A stretch of 64,000 nucleotides of DNA from the NCBI GenBank assembly GCA_963580285.1, contig OY757023.1, forward strand, positions 86,949,108-87,013,107. Reading direction: 5' to 3'. The translations under genes were made by a program, and so were the position numbers. This document shows, in pieces, positions 9,940 through 19,629 of this stretch. Each line of letters opens with the position of its first letter. The first letter of the stretch is position 1. Below the pieces are notes generated by a model. It saw nothing but the letters and a program-made list of their open reading frames with translations. It ran no database searches and had not been told where the DNA came from. Source of the DNA: Lucinisca nassula. Its lineage: Eukaryota; Mollusca; Bivalvia; Lucinida; Lucinidae.

Positions 9940-10767
9940 AAAATTAACTGAAACCTTCCCAATTAAGCTTTTAAAAGCAGATTTAGTCTTAATTTAATGT
10001 GGTTTTAATAGCAGAAATTTACTGTATATGCAAATTACATGGACAGTCTCATACCACGAAGATAACGCATGCAAAGTTCCATACCAGTGGTACAAATCTC
10101 TGAGAGGAGTTGCGCTCACAAGACACATAGGGTAAAATGTGGACGGACGGACGACCGGACGGAAGAACGGAGGAAACATGCACGCCTGTCTTCTTACTGA
10201 AGCAGCTGCGACCAAATGGGGGGCTTGTTAGTGATATAAGTAAAACCGAAATGAACACAAGTTCTGTTTTACAGTTTTAAAAAAGTGTTTGTTTGAAGGG
10301 AACGTCAGTGTTAATTCAGACAACATTTACAATGTTTGCTTAAGACAAACATAGTGGGTGTCTTACTGAGCCATACGGCAAGAACGTATTAAACAGGGTC
10401 AAAACATGTTCTGAAAAAAAGAAGAAGATTCCTTTGAGTCAAATCTCTAAATTTGGTCATTAGTGGCTCGATGTGCTCAATGTTTACAGAAAAAAAACCT
10501 GTATGCAATGTTGTTCATGCCCCACTGAATGCACTGACTCACGGGACGTCACATGATCAAAAGTGACGTTGTCAAAATAAATCTACGTCTCTAACGTTCA
10601 GTTCTGAATTCAAAGTACAGAGGAATTCTGAATTTAAAGTACACGTACATCTTCCACACTGACTGTTGGAAGGTGGTTGGGTGAGGTATTTTTTCGCATT
10701 TTTTCTAAGGGAGATAACTTTCGGGACTTCCTGTACGCTTTTCTATAGGTTCTGTCCCACGGAAAAA
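9940..10767. other. Largely unassigned
   Basis: A fragment of the GTTGCGCTCACAAG repeat lies near 10106, followed by a GGACGGACGGACG tract at 10140-10165. From there to 10767 I find no repeat shared with the window and no supported gene. Confidence 0.4.
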
Positions 10768-10834
10768 GGGGTCAACTCTTAAAGGAAAGAATTTGCTCCT
10801 TAGGAGCAAATTCTTTCCTTTAAGAGTTGACCCC
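10768..10834. repeat. Perfect 67-bp palindrome
   Basis: Two 33-bp arms starting GGGGTCAACTCTTAAAGG and ending CCTTTAAGAGTTGACCCC are perfectly complementary around a single T at 10801. The outer sequence (TGTCCCACGG left, CATGGGAGACA right) keeps a weaker complement, so this is probably the core of a foldback MITE. Confidence 0.9.
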
Positions 10835-10889
10835 TATTGACATGGGAGACAAAAATACCTTTGCAGGAGTTGCTTCCCCTGAAGGTGTT

Positions 10890-11150
10890 CCCATTCCCCT
10901 TAACACACCCGTGTGCTAAAGCGACGTCTTTCCTATCTCTAGTGCTAGAAATTTTCAGATGGAAATGTTTGATATTTCTCTTATTTCCAGATCAAACATA
11001 GATGTGGGTGCTCATTAACCGGCGGTTCTACGAGTATCCAGAATCTATGATTTTAGCAAAAATTAGGAAACTGATAAATACATCCGTAAACCACACTTTC
11101 TCTATATGAAGCGGGGTTAAGAGGGGGTCACACTGCGCAAACGCGGAGGT
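10890..11150. mobile_element. Decayed hairpin MITE H
   Basis: Recognised by TTTCTCTTATTTCC, ACATAGATGTGGGTGCTCATTA, a weakened GGCGGTTCTACGAGTA stem half, and the right-hand GTAAACCACACTTTCTCTATATGAAGCGGGG. The left stem half is largely lost. Confidence 0.6.
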
Positions 11151-11484
11151 TTGTGTGTACCTTTGATATTCGTATATGGCAGAAACAGGTTTTGTCACGA
11201 TGTGGCTTACCTTCGTGAAAGCATGCAATGTAATGAATAAAAAATGCTGTGGCAATTAGCTGCATTAAAACTTTCTTTAGCGTCCTGTATAAAGGAACCC
11301 AACGTCCTGATAAATAATCTCTTTTTTAACTTCAAGGGCACTTTACAATACGGTTATCAATGTTTGTTTGCTTTCCAAAACATTGTGCAATTATGCGCTT
11401 TGTGCATTTGGTTTGCCCTTAATACCTTCACCGACTTTCGATGACTGATTACTGTCGTAGTTTAAATCTAAATACTAACTGACA
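11151..11484. other. No recognisable feature
   Basis: Two short frames on opposite strands overlap here; neither has a recognisable motif or a repeat relation to the rest of the window. Confidence 0.35.
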
Positions 11485-12003
11485 CCGACCGCACATGAGT
11501 ACTGGTAAACCGCTCTGTCCTGGCTAGGTGGTTTTTTATTTTTGATTTGATTTTTAACGTCCCCGTCAACACTGTAAAGGTCATTTTGGAGACGTTGCTT
11601 CCAATTTTGTGGGACTTTTACCCGACAATGAGATGAAATGACATCTCAAGCCCTGTCGCCCAATGAAACCAATATGGTTTATTAGCATGGACGGCCCGCC
11701 TCGCACCGCGGTTCCTGGACAGGCTTAGATACTCTAAGCGGTTTACCAGTACTAGTGTGCGGGCCAGATTCAGCTCTGCGTGGAAGCATCATGCAGCCCA
11801 TATATTTCTTCAAGCCCCTATGGGCGGGGGCCAACCTGGCTAGGTGGTGAGGGTTGGACGGTTCCTGCATTTAAACTGCATTGGTTTGCTTGGGCGGTAG
11901 GGCTTGAGAAGTCATTTCATCTCAGTGTTGGGTAAAAGTCCCACACAGTTGGAACCAAAGTCTCCAAAATGACCAAATAGTGTTGTTGGTGACGTAAAAC
12001 CTC
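11485..12003 (+). mobile_element. SINE-B (older, host copy) split by a younger SINE-B
   Basis: The left half (GACCGCACATGAGTACTGG, 11487 on) and the right half (CATTGGTTTGCTTGGGCGG to GGTGACGTAAAACCTC, ending near 12003) are one diverged plus-strand SINE-B, separated by the minus-strand copy at 11533-11834. Its many differences from the family consensus fit an older insertion. Confidence 0.85.
11533..11834 (-). mobile_element. SINE-B inserted in SINE-B, 14-bp target duplication
   Basis: This is a full-length copy in reverse orientation: its A-rich tail is at the left (TTGATTTGATTTTTAACGTC) and its 5' GCCCCCGCCCATAGGGGC at the right. CCTGGCTAGGTGGT flanks it at 11519-11532 and 11835-11848, a perfect target duplication as made by LINE-type target-primed reverse transcription. 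Confidence 0.95.
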
Positions 12004-12374
12004 AATTCGATTCTCTCTGTTTGAAGGCTGGGGAAGAAGTCTAAAATTTCTGTACCTTACACTGCGATCTGCTTCAGCTGATCAGGGTATAGCATGCTTT
12101 CTTGCACACCAGACAAGGAAATCCGTGATTTTACCCTGGGATAGAAATTTATGTTCTGACCCTGGTGTTCCGACCCAAAATCGAATATAATCGCGTGTTG
12201 ATAAATGCACTGGTTGATTACGACCTCATATGCGCCGTCGTTAAGGTTGACGTCACAGCACGTTACGTGACGTCACCAAACATTCCTGCAGTGGCATCAC
12301 AATATGGCGGACGTTGGTAACCGAAGTGACTGCAGCATTAAAAATTCGCGCTAAGAAATGGAAGGTATGCAAGA

Positions 12375-12532
12375 AAAAGAATCCAATACGGGTGTGAGGG
12401 GTGGATAGAAAAATCCGTCCCTCGGGATCACTGTACGGCATCACTCGGCAAGCCTCGTGATGCCGGACAGTGACCCTCGGAACGGATTTTTGCATCCACC
12501 CCTCACACCCATATAAGATTCTTATATGCCTA
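12375..12532. mobile_element. Foldback hairpin element
   Basis: AAGAATCCAATACGGGTGTG on the left pairs with CACACCCATATAAGATTCTT on the right. The stem continues through GAGGGGTGGA, AAAATCCGT, TCACTGTACGGCATCAC and complements to a short loop near 12447. The nearly complete self-complementarity explains the overlapping frames on both strands. Confidence 0.8.
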
Positions 12533-12572
12533 GCCCATCTAACTTCTTTACACAACATTCTGGCGTCACAAA

Positions 12573-12830
12573 TCGATTTTACGCGGCCGCAGACCTCGCC
12601 CCTACTTCCGTCGCGATTTAGACATTATTTATTCAGTTCGCATGAAGGCCTCCCAACTCATCAGTGCACCATCTCAGAGAACACAAAAATTAAACAACCA
12701 CAGAGATGAAACAACGGTGAGGACTCGACAGCAAGAAACCACTGAAATGCAGGAGCAAAAGAAAACCAACAGTTAGACTCCAATGGGCCCGACCAGAGAC
12801 ATCAAGACATCAATGTCTTGTATCAAGTAG
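12573..12830 (-). repeat. Repeat K fragment, minus strand
   Basis: Matches the middle of the ~745-bp repeat K in reverse (AATCGATTTTACG, ACAAATTATTTGTTCAG-like, CATGAAGGCCTCC, GAAACCACTGAAATGC). It is more diverged than the copies at 13660 and 17255. Confidence 0.75.
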
Positions 12831-13349
12831 GCTTCAGATACGAATAAATTGATAAACAAGAATTACACAAAAGACCATAGGGCCGCAAAATCACCAAATC
12901 ATGAAATGTAGGTCATGATCAAATATGGATGGTTGCACAAAACTTGCCACCCTAGTTGCAAGTTCATACCAAGTATCATTAAAGAATCTCTTACGGACTT
13001 GAACATTACGGTAAACCTTGTGTTGACGCAATAATTCAAGAAGTCATTACTTGAGCTCCAATGGACTTGTTTCTTGATACATTTACGATAAACGCGATGA
13101 TTTTGATTTTGAGATTGTATATTTTCCTTTTTTGGATGGTGATATTCTTCGTGCGCCATTCTATGGCGTTTATATTTCGCAATTAATTCGATCAGCCAGA
13201 GTGTGCAGTCATGTAACTGACTTCAACACTCGTAATAAATTGTAAACGGCTAAACTTCTTAATCAGGGTTATCGGTACCATAAACTGCGCAAATATGTTC
13301 TATAGAAGGGTTGGAAGCAAGGGATACACCACATAACTGAAAACTATGG
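12831..13349. other. Unassigned; one segment shared with ~14450
   Basis: At about 12898-12995, GAAATGTAGGTCATGATCAA, GTTGCCACCCTAGTTGCAAG and ACCAAGTATCATTAAAGA resemble 14450-14545, pointing to an old shared repeat. Nothing else was recognised. Confidence 0.4.
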
Positions 13350-13475
13350 AGTGTGCATGTTTCTGGGTCAGGCTAGCTAGTTTCGGCCAATTAGGCCTCA
13401 TAAGTGACCCTCAAATATTTTCATATTCCACAATGGAATCAATGATCCCAATGGACAAGAAAATATAAACTACAC
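13350..13475 (-). repeat. Repeat J, minus strand
   Basis: In reverse this matches 19640-19800 and 22040-22500: ATATTTTCTTGTCC, GGATCATTGATTCCA, GATGAGGCCTAATTGGCCGAAAC, TAGCTAG. Three copies in the window make it a dispersed repeat of unknown class. Confidence 0.65.
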
Positions 13476-13659
13476 TATGATGTAGGGCAGGGAGCGGTTT
13501 CAAAATTTTATAGACGTCATTCTGATTTAATTTCAAAATTCAATATTGGACTTAAATCTATTCTGCAACAAGGTCTATCGGAACCCGAATTTGATGGTGA
13601 CTTTGTATATAAATTCAGAAAAAAATAATTAACCGCAAATACTTCAGCACCCATTTTCG

Positions 13660-14405
13660 TAAAATCATTCTTCGCAATAAAAAAAAAATGGGTACAACAT
13701 AAATGTTATACGACAGACTGTATGCATGGTAGCAAACTCAATCACGATTGACAACATTGCTTCCCTCTATAATTGCACGCCGGTGGGTCAGGCCTCAGAT
13801 CCTATGAGGTTCCAGCGTAAAGGCTTACTGAGAATTAGAGCGATCTAATTCAATGTAACGTTGGTTGGTGCCTGATACTCTGTCTCTGGTTGGGCCAATC
13901 GGAGTCTCACTGTTGGTTTTCTTTTGCTCCGGCATTTCAGTGGTTTATTGCTGTCGAGTCCTCACCGCTGTTTCATCTCTGTGGTTGTTTGACATTTTGT
14001 GTTCACAGAGATGTTGCACTGATGAGTAAGGAGGCCTTCATGCGGACTGAACAAATTATTTGTCTAAATCGCGGCCGAAGTAAGGGCGAGAACTGTGGCC
14101 ACGTAAAATCGATTTAAACCCCCCAGTGGAATTCGTTTCCGCTGACCGTTCCAAGGCTGTTCTTCTGTCGCGGTTTATTTTTGTTATGGTTTGTCTTTGG
14201 GTGTTTGTGTCGCTTATATTATTTTATTTTGGATAGCCTATTGGCCATTTTGTGGGAAAGTAACCGTCCTTTTGGCTTTCCGCTGTTGATGTTTCCATAA
14301 GGGTCTGTTGTTTCATGTTTGTGTTTCTTTCCCTTTGGTGTCTCTGATGGGAGCTGTGGGTTAATTGCATCGATTCCTGATCATTGCCTCCACTTCTATT
14401 TTGAA
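13660..14405 (+). repeat. Repeat K, near-complete copy 1 (~745 bp)
   Basis: Aligns through its length with 17255-18000: GGGTACAACAT, GACAGACTG-ATGCATGGTAG, GCACGCCGGTGGGTCAGGC, CTCTGTCTCTGGT, GATGTTGCACTGATGAGT, CAAATTATTTGTCTAAATCG, CCATTTTGTGGGAAAGTAAC and CCCTTTGGTGTCT. It has no terminal inverted repeat that I can define, no conserved frame, and no tail, so its class is unknown. Other copies: 12573 (minus), 15747-16790 and 25430-26095 (minus). Confidence 0.8.
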
Positions 14406-14439
14406 CATTAGAATAAACGATAGGGTCGACGCAATGTTT

Positions 14440-14665
14440 ACAATGGAATGTAGGTCAAAGTCAAATATGGGTGCTTGCATTAAGTTGCCATCCCTACATG
14501 TATATGCAAATTAAAAAGAGAAGTTTGTACCAAGTATCATAAACGAAGCCCTATGTTTCTTGAGAAATTAACTTGAACATATGTGTGATCACTAGGGTGG
14601 TCGCAAATGTTGACGGCTTGACGAACGGACGGGCGGACGGAAAATCGGACTCCTATATCATACCA
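14440..14665 (+). repeat. Fragment related to the minimal element at 5893
   Basis: From 14582, GATCACTAGGGTGGTCGCAAA-GTTGACG-CTTGACGAACGGACGG follows the same order as 5945-6020, then CTCCTATATCATACCATGCTT where the terminal hairpin should be. The stem is lost, so this is a degraded 3' end. The part before 14582 resembles 12898-12995. Confidence 0.55.
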
Positions 14666-14769
14666 TGCTTAAAGCGAATGCGTCAACAGAAAATAATAAT
14701 ATCTCAAAGCAAACAAGCTGATATTAGTAACCATACAGAGCCGTTTTTCGTCACGACCAGGTAACAAAA

Positions 14770-14881
14770 TACCCAGCTAGCACAAAATACCGGGCCAACG
14801 TCGGGCCGACAGCGATACGACGTTGACACGTCGTATCGCTGTCAGCCCGATGTTGGCCTGATATGCTTTGCTGGCTGGGTA
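14770..14881. mobile_element. Foldback MITE with TACCCAGC ends
   Basis: TACCCAGCTAGCA at the left and TGCTGGCTGGGTA at the right are inverted. Inside, CGGGCCAACGTCGGGC and GCCCGATGTTGGCCTG pair, then GACAGCGATACGACG against its complement around a TTGACA loop. Halves of related elements are at 18958 and 33752. Confidence 0.8.
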
Positions 14882-14996
14882 GCATTTGCATAAAGCGTAC
14901 AACAAGATGGTATGTGCTACCAGCAAAGATCAATCAATCCGACCAAAGCTTTACGAAAAAACAACTATTCAAATATACTGACAATTTTACCACTAA

Positions 14997-15156
14997 GAAG
15001 CCTCCGTGGTGTAGTTGTTATGCTACTCGCCTTGTAAACCAGGGATGGCAGGATCGATCCCAGGCTTCTCCAGACTTTCGGATGAGTCTTTAAACCGAGG
15101 TCCCGTCTCCGTATGAACTTAGCTGTTGGTGAGCCGTAAAACCCAAACACTCACTC
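14997..15156 (+). mobile_element. SINE-A with 8-bp target duplication
   Basis: The tRNA-like head GCCTCCGTGGTGTAGTTGTTA and GGATCGATCCC (A and B boxes) are followed by the family body and a CACTCACTCAC tail. ACCACTAA lies at 14989-14996 and 15157-15164. Confidence 0.9.
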
Positions 15157-15170
15157 ACCACTAAAAATGA

Positions 15171-15735
15171 AAATTTTCTGATAAATATTACAAGATATTT
15201 TTTCATATTTCTACTCAAAACATAGATTGTGGGAAATTACTCGTTAGAACCGCACCGGAGAGCGCGAGGCGATTCTAACGAGTACCCATATCTTTAGCAG
15301 AAATAAAACAATGTATAGTACACGCGCCGCTTTTTTTTGACCCGCGTAACCCGGCGTTGAGTCGGACATGATGAAAAGCTTTAAAGCTGTGACAGCCACC
15401 GCCGAACGGGGGATCGTGGGGTAATCGTGGCGTTTCTGTGGCGATATACAGGTATAAAATTGATTGTCCGCGTTACCTGTCTTTAACATTCTCATGGATA
15501 AATAAGACAAACGCGACAGATCCGCGGTGGTTCCGCAGTGTGTACGATGGCTGGCAGTGGGACGTAGCGTATGGTCATGCGCGAAAACGCGGCGGACTAT
15601 AACCCGTAGACCGCGAGGTTGCGCAGGTTCAAAACGATTTGCGGCGATTGTAATATATTCCCCTGTAAACCTCGGGTTTACTATATAAGTGGGATTTAAG
15701 AGGGTCACAATATATAGGCATGTTGGAGTGATGTT
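15171..15735. mobile_element. Hairpin MITE H split by a GC-rich insert
   Basis: The left part has CATATTTCTACTCAAAACATAG, ACTCGTTAGAACCGC and GGCGATTCTAACGAGT; the right part resumes at 15659 with CCCCTGTAAACCTCGGGTTTA and ends TATATAGGCATGTTGGAGTGATG. The ~340 bp between them is foreign to the family (next entry). Confidence 0.8.
15317..15658. mobile_element. GC-rich ~340-bp insert with short inverted ends
   Basis: Much richer in GC and CpG than its surroundings. Its ends TATAGTACACGCGCCGC and GCGGCGATTGTAATATA are inverted with about four mismatches in 17. TATA occurs at both junctions. It is a candidate small DNA transposon inserted at TA or TATA in the MITE. The 204-codon minus-strand frame (15244-15858) runs straight through MITE, insert and repeat K and is taken as chance, helped by low stop density in GC-rich DNA. 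Confidence 0.5.
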
Positions 15736-15800
15736 TTCCTTGATGGCGCTCTGGAAAGTCCAAGGCTTATAGCAGCGAAGGCTCTGTTTCATCTCTGTAG

Positions 15801-16174
15801 CAGGCCTCATACTGACCACACTTTTCCATGCCTGAAAGGCCCGATTTTGCAGCTTCAACCCTTATCCTGCTGAACAAGACACAACTATTAACTTTGCAAA
15901 CAGTGTAGATCCAGATCAGATGGCTTCTGAAGAAGCCATCTGATCAGGACCTACACAGTTTGTAATGCAGTTTGTGAAAAATATAAAGTAATTTGGTTGA
16001 CTTATAGTCAGAAATGGGTGTGGGTTAATTAATCTATTCAGCAGGATAATGGTTAAATAGTTTTTTAAACAGACTATAGGCACAAAGATCAAAATCTCAA
16101 AGCCTGAAATCAAGAAAAAAAAATGCACTCTAAAAGCCTGAAATCCTGCAAATGCCTGAAAAATATGAGGCCTG
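15801..16174. mobile_element. Element with CAGGCCTCATA ends, holding MITE A
   Basis: CAGGCCTCATA begins at 15801 and its exact inverse TATGAGGCCTG ends at 16174. CTGTAG lies just outside each end (15795-15800 and 16175-16180), a 6-bp direct repeat. Repeats of AAAGCCTGAAATC occur inside. Without the MITE A at 15855-16056 it is about 170 bp. The class is uncertain; CAGG-type ends would allow hAT, though an 8-bp duplication would then be expected. Confidence 0.65.
15855..16056. mobile_element. MITE A copy
   Basis: Termini CCCTTATCCTGCTG and the inverse CAGCAGGATAATGG; the left flank is TCAA (mutated TTAA) and the right TTAA. The core CAGTGTAGATCCAGATCAGATGGC and its complement is intact. Confidence 0.85.
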
Positions 16175-16492
16175 CTGTAGTCTTTCGGAGATGTTGAACT
16201 GATGAGTTAAAAATCCTTCATGCAGACTGAACAAATTATTTGTCTAAGAAAGCACGATAATACCAAGGGTGAGGATTGTGGCCACGTAAAATGGATTAAG
16301 GGCCCCAGTAAAAACATATTTTACTGACCGTCCCAAGTCGGTTCTTCTGTTGTGGTTTATTATTGTTATAGTTCTTCTTTGCATGTATGTGCTGCTGAAA
16401 TCTTTATTTTGGATATCCGTTACGTCATTTTGTGGGAAAGTAACTGTCCTTTTGGCTTACCGCTTGTGAAGTTTTTATTATGGTGAAGTTGT

Positions 16493-16720
16493 TTAACCCT
16501 TTTTGTACCAAATGGAATCGTCCTCTTTATATATTGCAGGAGTCCATTTCAAAATTTAGGGGTGTCAGGTTGTGTTTTCTTCAAAATTGATTTGGAAAAT
16601 TGCTGAACTTTTAGCAAACAGTGAAGGCCCTGATCAGACGCCGCGTTCTGCGGCGTCTGATCTGGGCCTGCACTGTTTGCCAGGGTACCCGTTTTGGGGT
16701 TTCTGGTACTAAATTGGTAA
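16493..16720. mobile_element. MITE B copy with an empty site in repeat K
   Basis: Starts TTAACCCTTTTTGTACCA and ends TGGTACTAAATTGGTAA. Repeat K copy 2 near 17921 reads GCTTAATGTTTGTGTTTC at the same place, showing the unoccupied TTAA. The right TTAA has become GTAA here. Confidence 0.9.
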
Positions 16721-16790
16721 TGTGTGTGTTTCTTTCCCTTTGGTGTCTTTGATTGGAGGTGTGAGGTAATTGTATCGATTCCTGATCATT

Positions 16791-17254
16791 GCCTTCACTT
16801 CCATATTTTTAAGACTTTACGGATGAGCAAACTGATCCGGGGTTTTGGTGATCGCACAATTCTTCTTCTCCTCCTGACTTAATCATATCATTGTCAAAAG
16901 CCATACATATGAGATATGACAGACTATGATAGCATAATCTGAAGCGCCTGGCTATAAATCACAAGGCCTAGTCCTCTTTATGACAATTTTATTCTGGCTT
17001 CACGTGACGCCATTCAAGCAGGAAAGACAACGCGCACGTTTTTCTGCTGTATGGCGGCAACTTGCGCTAGTCAGTAAATCGGGACATGGTGCTGAATCAT
17101 CGCGTTTGCAATGAAAAGTCCAGTAAATCTCATTTTATAAACAGAAAAGTGTGGTTTAACATGTAAACTATAATTTTCCTAATTCTGCCTCAAAATGTAT
17201 GTTGTGAATACTCATGTTATGCAAATGGCATTAAAAGAAGAAAATCACAAAATT
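16791..17254. other. Mostly unassigned; MITE H remnant
   Basis: A weak MITE H piece can be seen at about 17141-17215 (AGAAAAGTGTGGTTTA, TTTTCCTAATTCTGCCTCAA, TTGTGAATACTC). Nothing else was recognised. Confidence 0.4.
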
Positions 17255-18000
17255 TCGTCTGTAAATGTCGTAAAATCATTCTTCGATATAAAAACATTGG
17301 GTACAACATGGATATTATACGACAGACTGCATGCATGGTAGTTAACCCAATCACGGTTGGCAACTTTGCTTCCCTCTTTAATTGCACGCCGGTGGGTCAG
17401 GCTTCAGATTCTATGACGGTTCCAACGTAAAGGCTTATTGAGAATTAGAGAGATCTAATTCAAGGTAATGTTGGTTGGTGCCTGACGCTCTGTCTCTGGT
17501 CGGGCCCATCGGAGTCTAACTGTTGGTTTTCTATTGCTCCAGCATTTCAGTGGCTTCTTGCAGTCGAGTCCTCACCGTTGTCTCACCTCTGTGGTTCTTT
17601 GATTATGTGTGTTCACGGAGATGTTGCACTGATGAGTTAGGAGGCCTTCATGCGGACTGAACAAATTATTTGTCTAAATCGCGACGGAGGTAAGGGCGAG
17701 GATTGAGGCCACGTAAAATCGATTTAAGCCCCCAGTGGAAATCTTTCCACTGACCGTTCCAAGGCGGTTCTTCTGTAGCGATTTATTTATGTTGTTGTTT
17801 GTTACTTACTGTGTGTATCACTTGTGTCTTTTCATTTTGGATGACCATATGGCCATTTTGTGGGAAAGTAACTGTCCTTATGGCCTTCCTTTGTTTAGGT
17901 TTCCATTATGGTCTGGTCGCTTAATGTTTGTGTTTCTTTCCCTTTGGTGTCTTTGATGGGTGGAGTAAGTTAATTGTATCGATTCCTTATCTTTGTTTTA
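17255..18000 (+). repeat. Repeat K, near-complete copy 2
   Basis: Uninterrupted partner of 13660-14405 with many point differences but few gaps. It acts as the empty-site reference for the insertions in the third copy (15801, 16493) and in the minus-strand copy (25659). Confidence 0.8.
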
Positions 18001-18529
18001 ATTCTACTTTGCACAGAATCACGATGATCCGGGCCTCCCCTGTTGGACTACCCTGTTGGCCATTTCAGTCATTCTAAATAATTTTCATAACAACTTTCGA
18101 AATCAGCTCCTGGAAAAAGGCGAAAGATTTCATTCGGTATAAAACTGGTTATATGATGAAACGACAGCAAGTTCAGCAACTGGCTAAAGTAGACGGCGGG
18201 GACAGTGTCTTTGGTGCACTGTGGCATGAACCTACAGAATGTGTTGGCGGGAACATCTGAAGAAAATGTACTATAATATATAACGGAATTTGAATAGCTT
18301 TCCTTTTATAACTTGTCTTTTAATTACTGATGGCAAACCAGCAGCTTGTTGCAATAACCTTGTATTTCAGGCATAAAGGTTCATGCGACAGCTGTTTAAA
18401 CTTGCAAAGTAAACAAATGTCAGATTTCAACACGTTGACAATATGCATTGCTTCTAGGGAATCTAGTAAACGTGACACAAGCAACACCAGGACGTGTATT
18501 TAATCTTGTCCGAACAGCGAAGACTCGTC
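18001..18529. other. No recognisable feature
   Basis: No dispersed repeat, tandem repeat or supported gene was found. Confidence 0.4.
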
Positions 18530-18771
18530 CATCACGTGAACAAGTCAGTGAAATGAACACCCCCTTAAACCGCACTGTATATAGCTAAAACTGGGGTTTA
18601 TGGGGGTATACATTATTTTTCTTATTTCTGCTCCTAAACATAGGTTGCTGGTACTCGTTAAAACCGTCTCAATGAGGCAGTTCTAACCAGTATCACGTAT
18701 TTTCATCAGAAAAGTAGCCATTTTAGAGGTGTGAAAAATGCACTATGTCACACGGGTGTGTTATCGTTATG
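18530..18771. mobile_element. Hairpin MITE H, second subfamily
   Basis: Left end CATCACGTGAACAAG and GAAATGAACACCCCCTTAAA; right end CACGGGTGTGTTATCGTTATG. The centre GTACTCGTTAAAACCGTCTC and AATGAGGCAGTTCTAACCAG is partly decayed. The ends differ from those of the copies at 3412 and 5568 but match 34555 and 43553. Confidence 0.75.
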
Positions 18772-18957
18772 AGCAGCGCGGATATGCAGGCTCGTGAGAT
18801 ACCTGTTATTGCACCCGGGCTATCGAAAAGGAGACGACAAGGCTGTCTATTCGAGCATATACGCACGGTCACAACGAAAACACAGCCACGGAACAAAGTG
18901 GATTTTCGCTTAAATCCTATGAACATAATGCCCCAAGCAGGCACATGACGTAATTGT

Positions 18958-19054
18958 GACGTCACATCAACGTCGGTAGAACGTCATGACGTTTATGCAA
19001 CGTAAAATCTGCGTCGTTGACTCGAAGTTGCCCTAGCGACGTGTGTCTGCTGGG
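18958..19054. mobile_element. Half of a CCCAGCAGACACA-type element
   Basis: Dense ACGTC/GACGT words end in GCCCTAGCGACGTGTGTCTG and CTGGGTA, the inverse of the left end at 33752 (CCCAGCAGACACACATCGCT). The opposite end is missing. Confidence 0.65.
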
Positions 19055-19084
19055 TAATCTTCGGAATACCTTTGTTGTCCATTG

Positions 19085-19365
19085 AATGGTCTACGGGCTA
19101 GAGGTATCACTGTTTAATAATAAAGACTTTGAATGTCTTCAAAGGATTCAAAGACACAGTCTCCGGCAAAAGCAAGGGCTTCCAGACAAAGCCCCAAATA
19201 TTACTACTTTGGCACTACTTGGTGTTTTGCCGCAAAAAATGATATCCACAAAGACGCCTGGAATTTGTTCGTGTACATAGCTAGATTGTCTGACTCTGTA
19301 GAACTTGAAGTTGCCTATTGTCTTCGCCCATTACAGACGTTAGGTTTAACACGGAAGTATAGCCA
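19085..19365 (+). pseudogene. Non-LTR retrotransposon coding remnant, part 1
   Basis: Two frames carry one protein-like stretch: YGLEVSLFNNKDFECLQRIQ then LRQKQGLPDKAPNITTLALL, and after a frameshift near 19228, IHKDAWNLFVYIARLSDSVE. From family knowledge this pattern (YGLE, LRQ-QGLP, LLG-LP, IHK) resembles the region downstream of reverse transcriptase in jockey/CR1-like elements of molluscs; I could not run a search. No start is needed or claimed. It is frameshifted and non-functional. Confidence 0.6.
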
Positions 19366-19629
19366 ATAGTTACCCACAATACAGGTTGACCTTTGTATTT
19401 ATGCAACAACAAGTATATGCTTTCACAAGAAGAAAAATCGGCCCATAACAAGTATAAGCTTTCACACAAAAAGAGGCCCACGGGGTGAGCTCTGGCACAG
19501 AATTGCTATCACGTTTGTACAAGCCCGTATTTGCTGTCATATTTGTACAGGCTTCCAAAGGATAACCCTTTCTAGAACATATTTAACGTCACTACAGCTC
19601 TTGTCTGGGAATGCGTGGCGGCCGTAAAA
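19366..19629. other. Short direct duplication, otherwise unassigned
   Basis: AACAAGTATA-GCTTTCACA and GGCCCA recur at about 19409 and 19448, then TTGTACAGGC/TTGTACAAGC near 19516 and 19543. These look like a decayed short-period repeat interrupting the retrotransposon remnant. Confidence 0.4.

Larger units (their letters stand above)
15747..16790 (+). repeat. Repeat K copy 3, twice interrupted
   Basis: K sequence is seen before 15799 (CTGTTTCATCTCTGT), from 16180 (GGAGATGTTGAACTGATGAG) to 16492, and from 16721 (GTGTGTGTTTCTTTCCCTTTG) to about 16790. The gaps are the element at 15801-16174 (itself holding a MITE A) and MITE B at 16493-16720. Confidence 0.8.

Noticed and set aside
10140..10165. 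Complete hairpin-ended element around the GGACGG tract
   Set aside because: No terminal stem and no ACWAGA start could be found nearby; only a microsatellite remnant is supported.
15244..15858. Longest open frame, 204 codons, minus strand
   Set aside because: It runs through a MITE, a GC-rich insert and repeat K without respecting their borders, has no recognisable domain, and gains length from the low stop frequency of GC-rich DNA.
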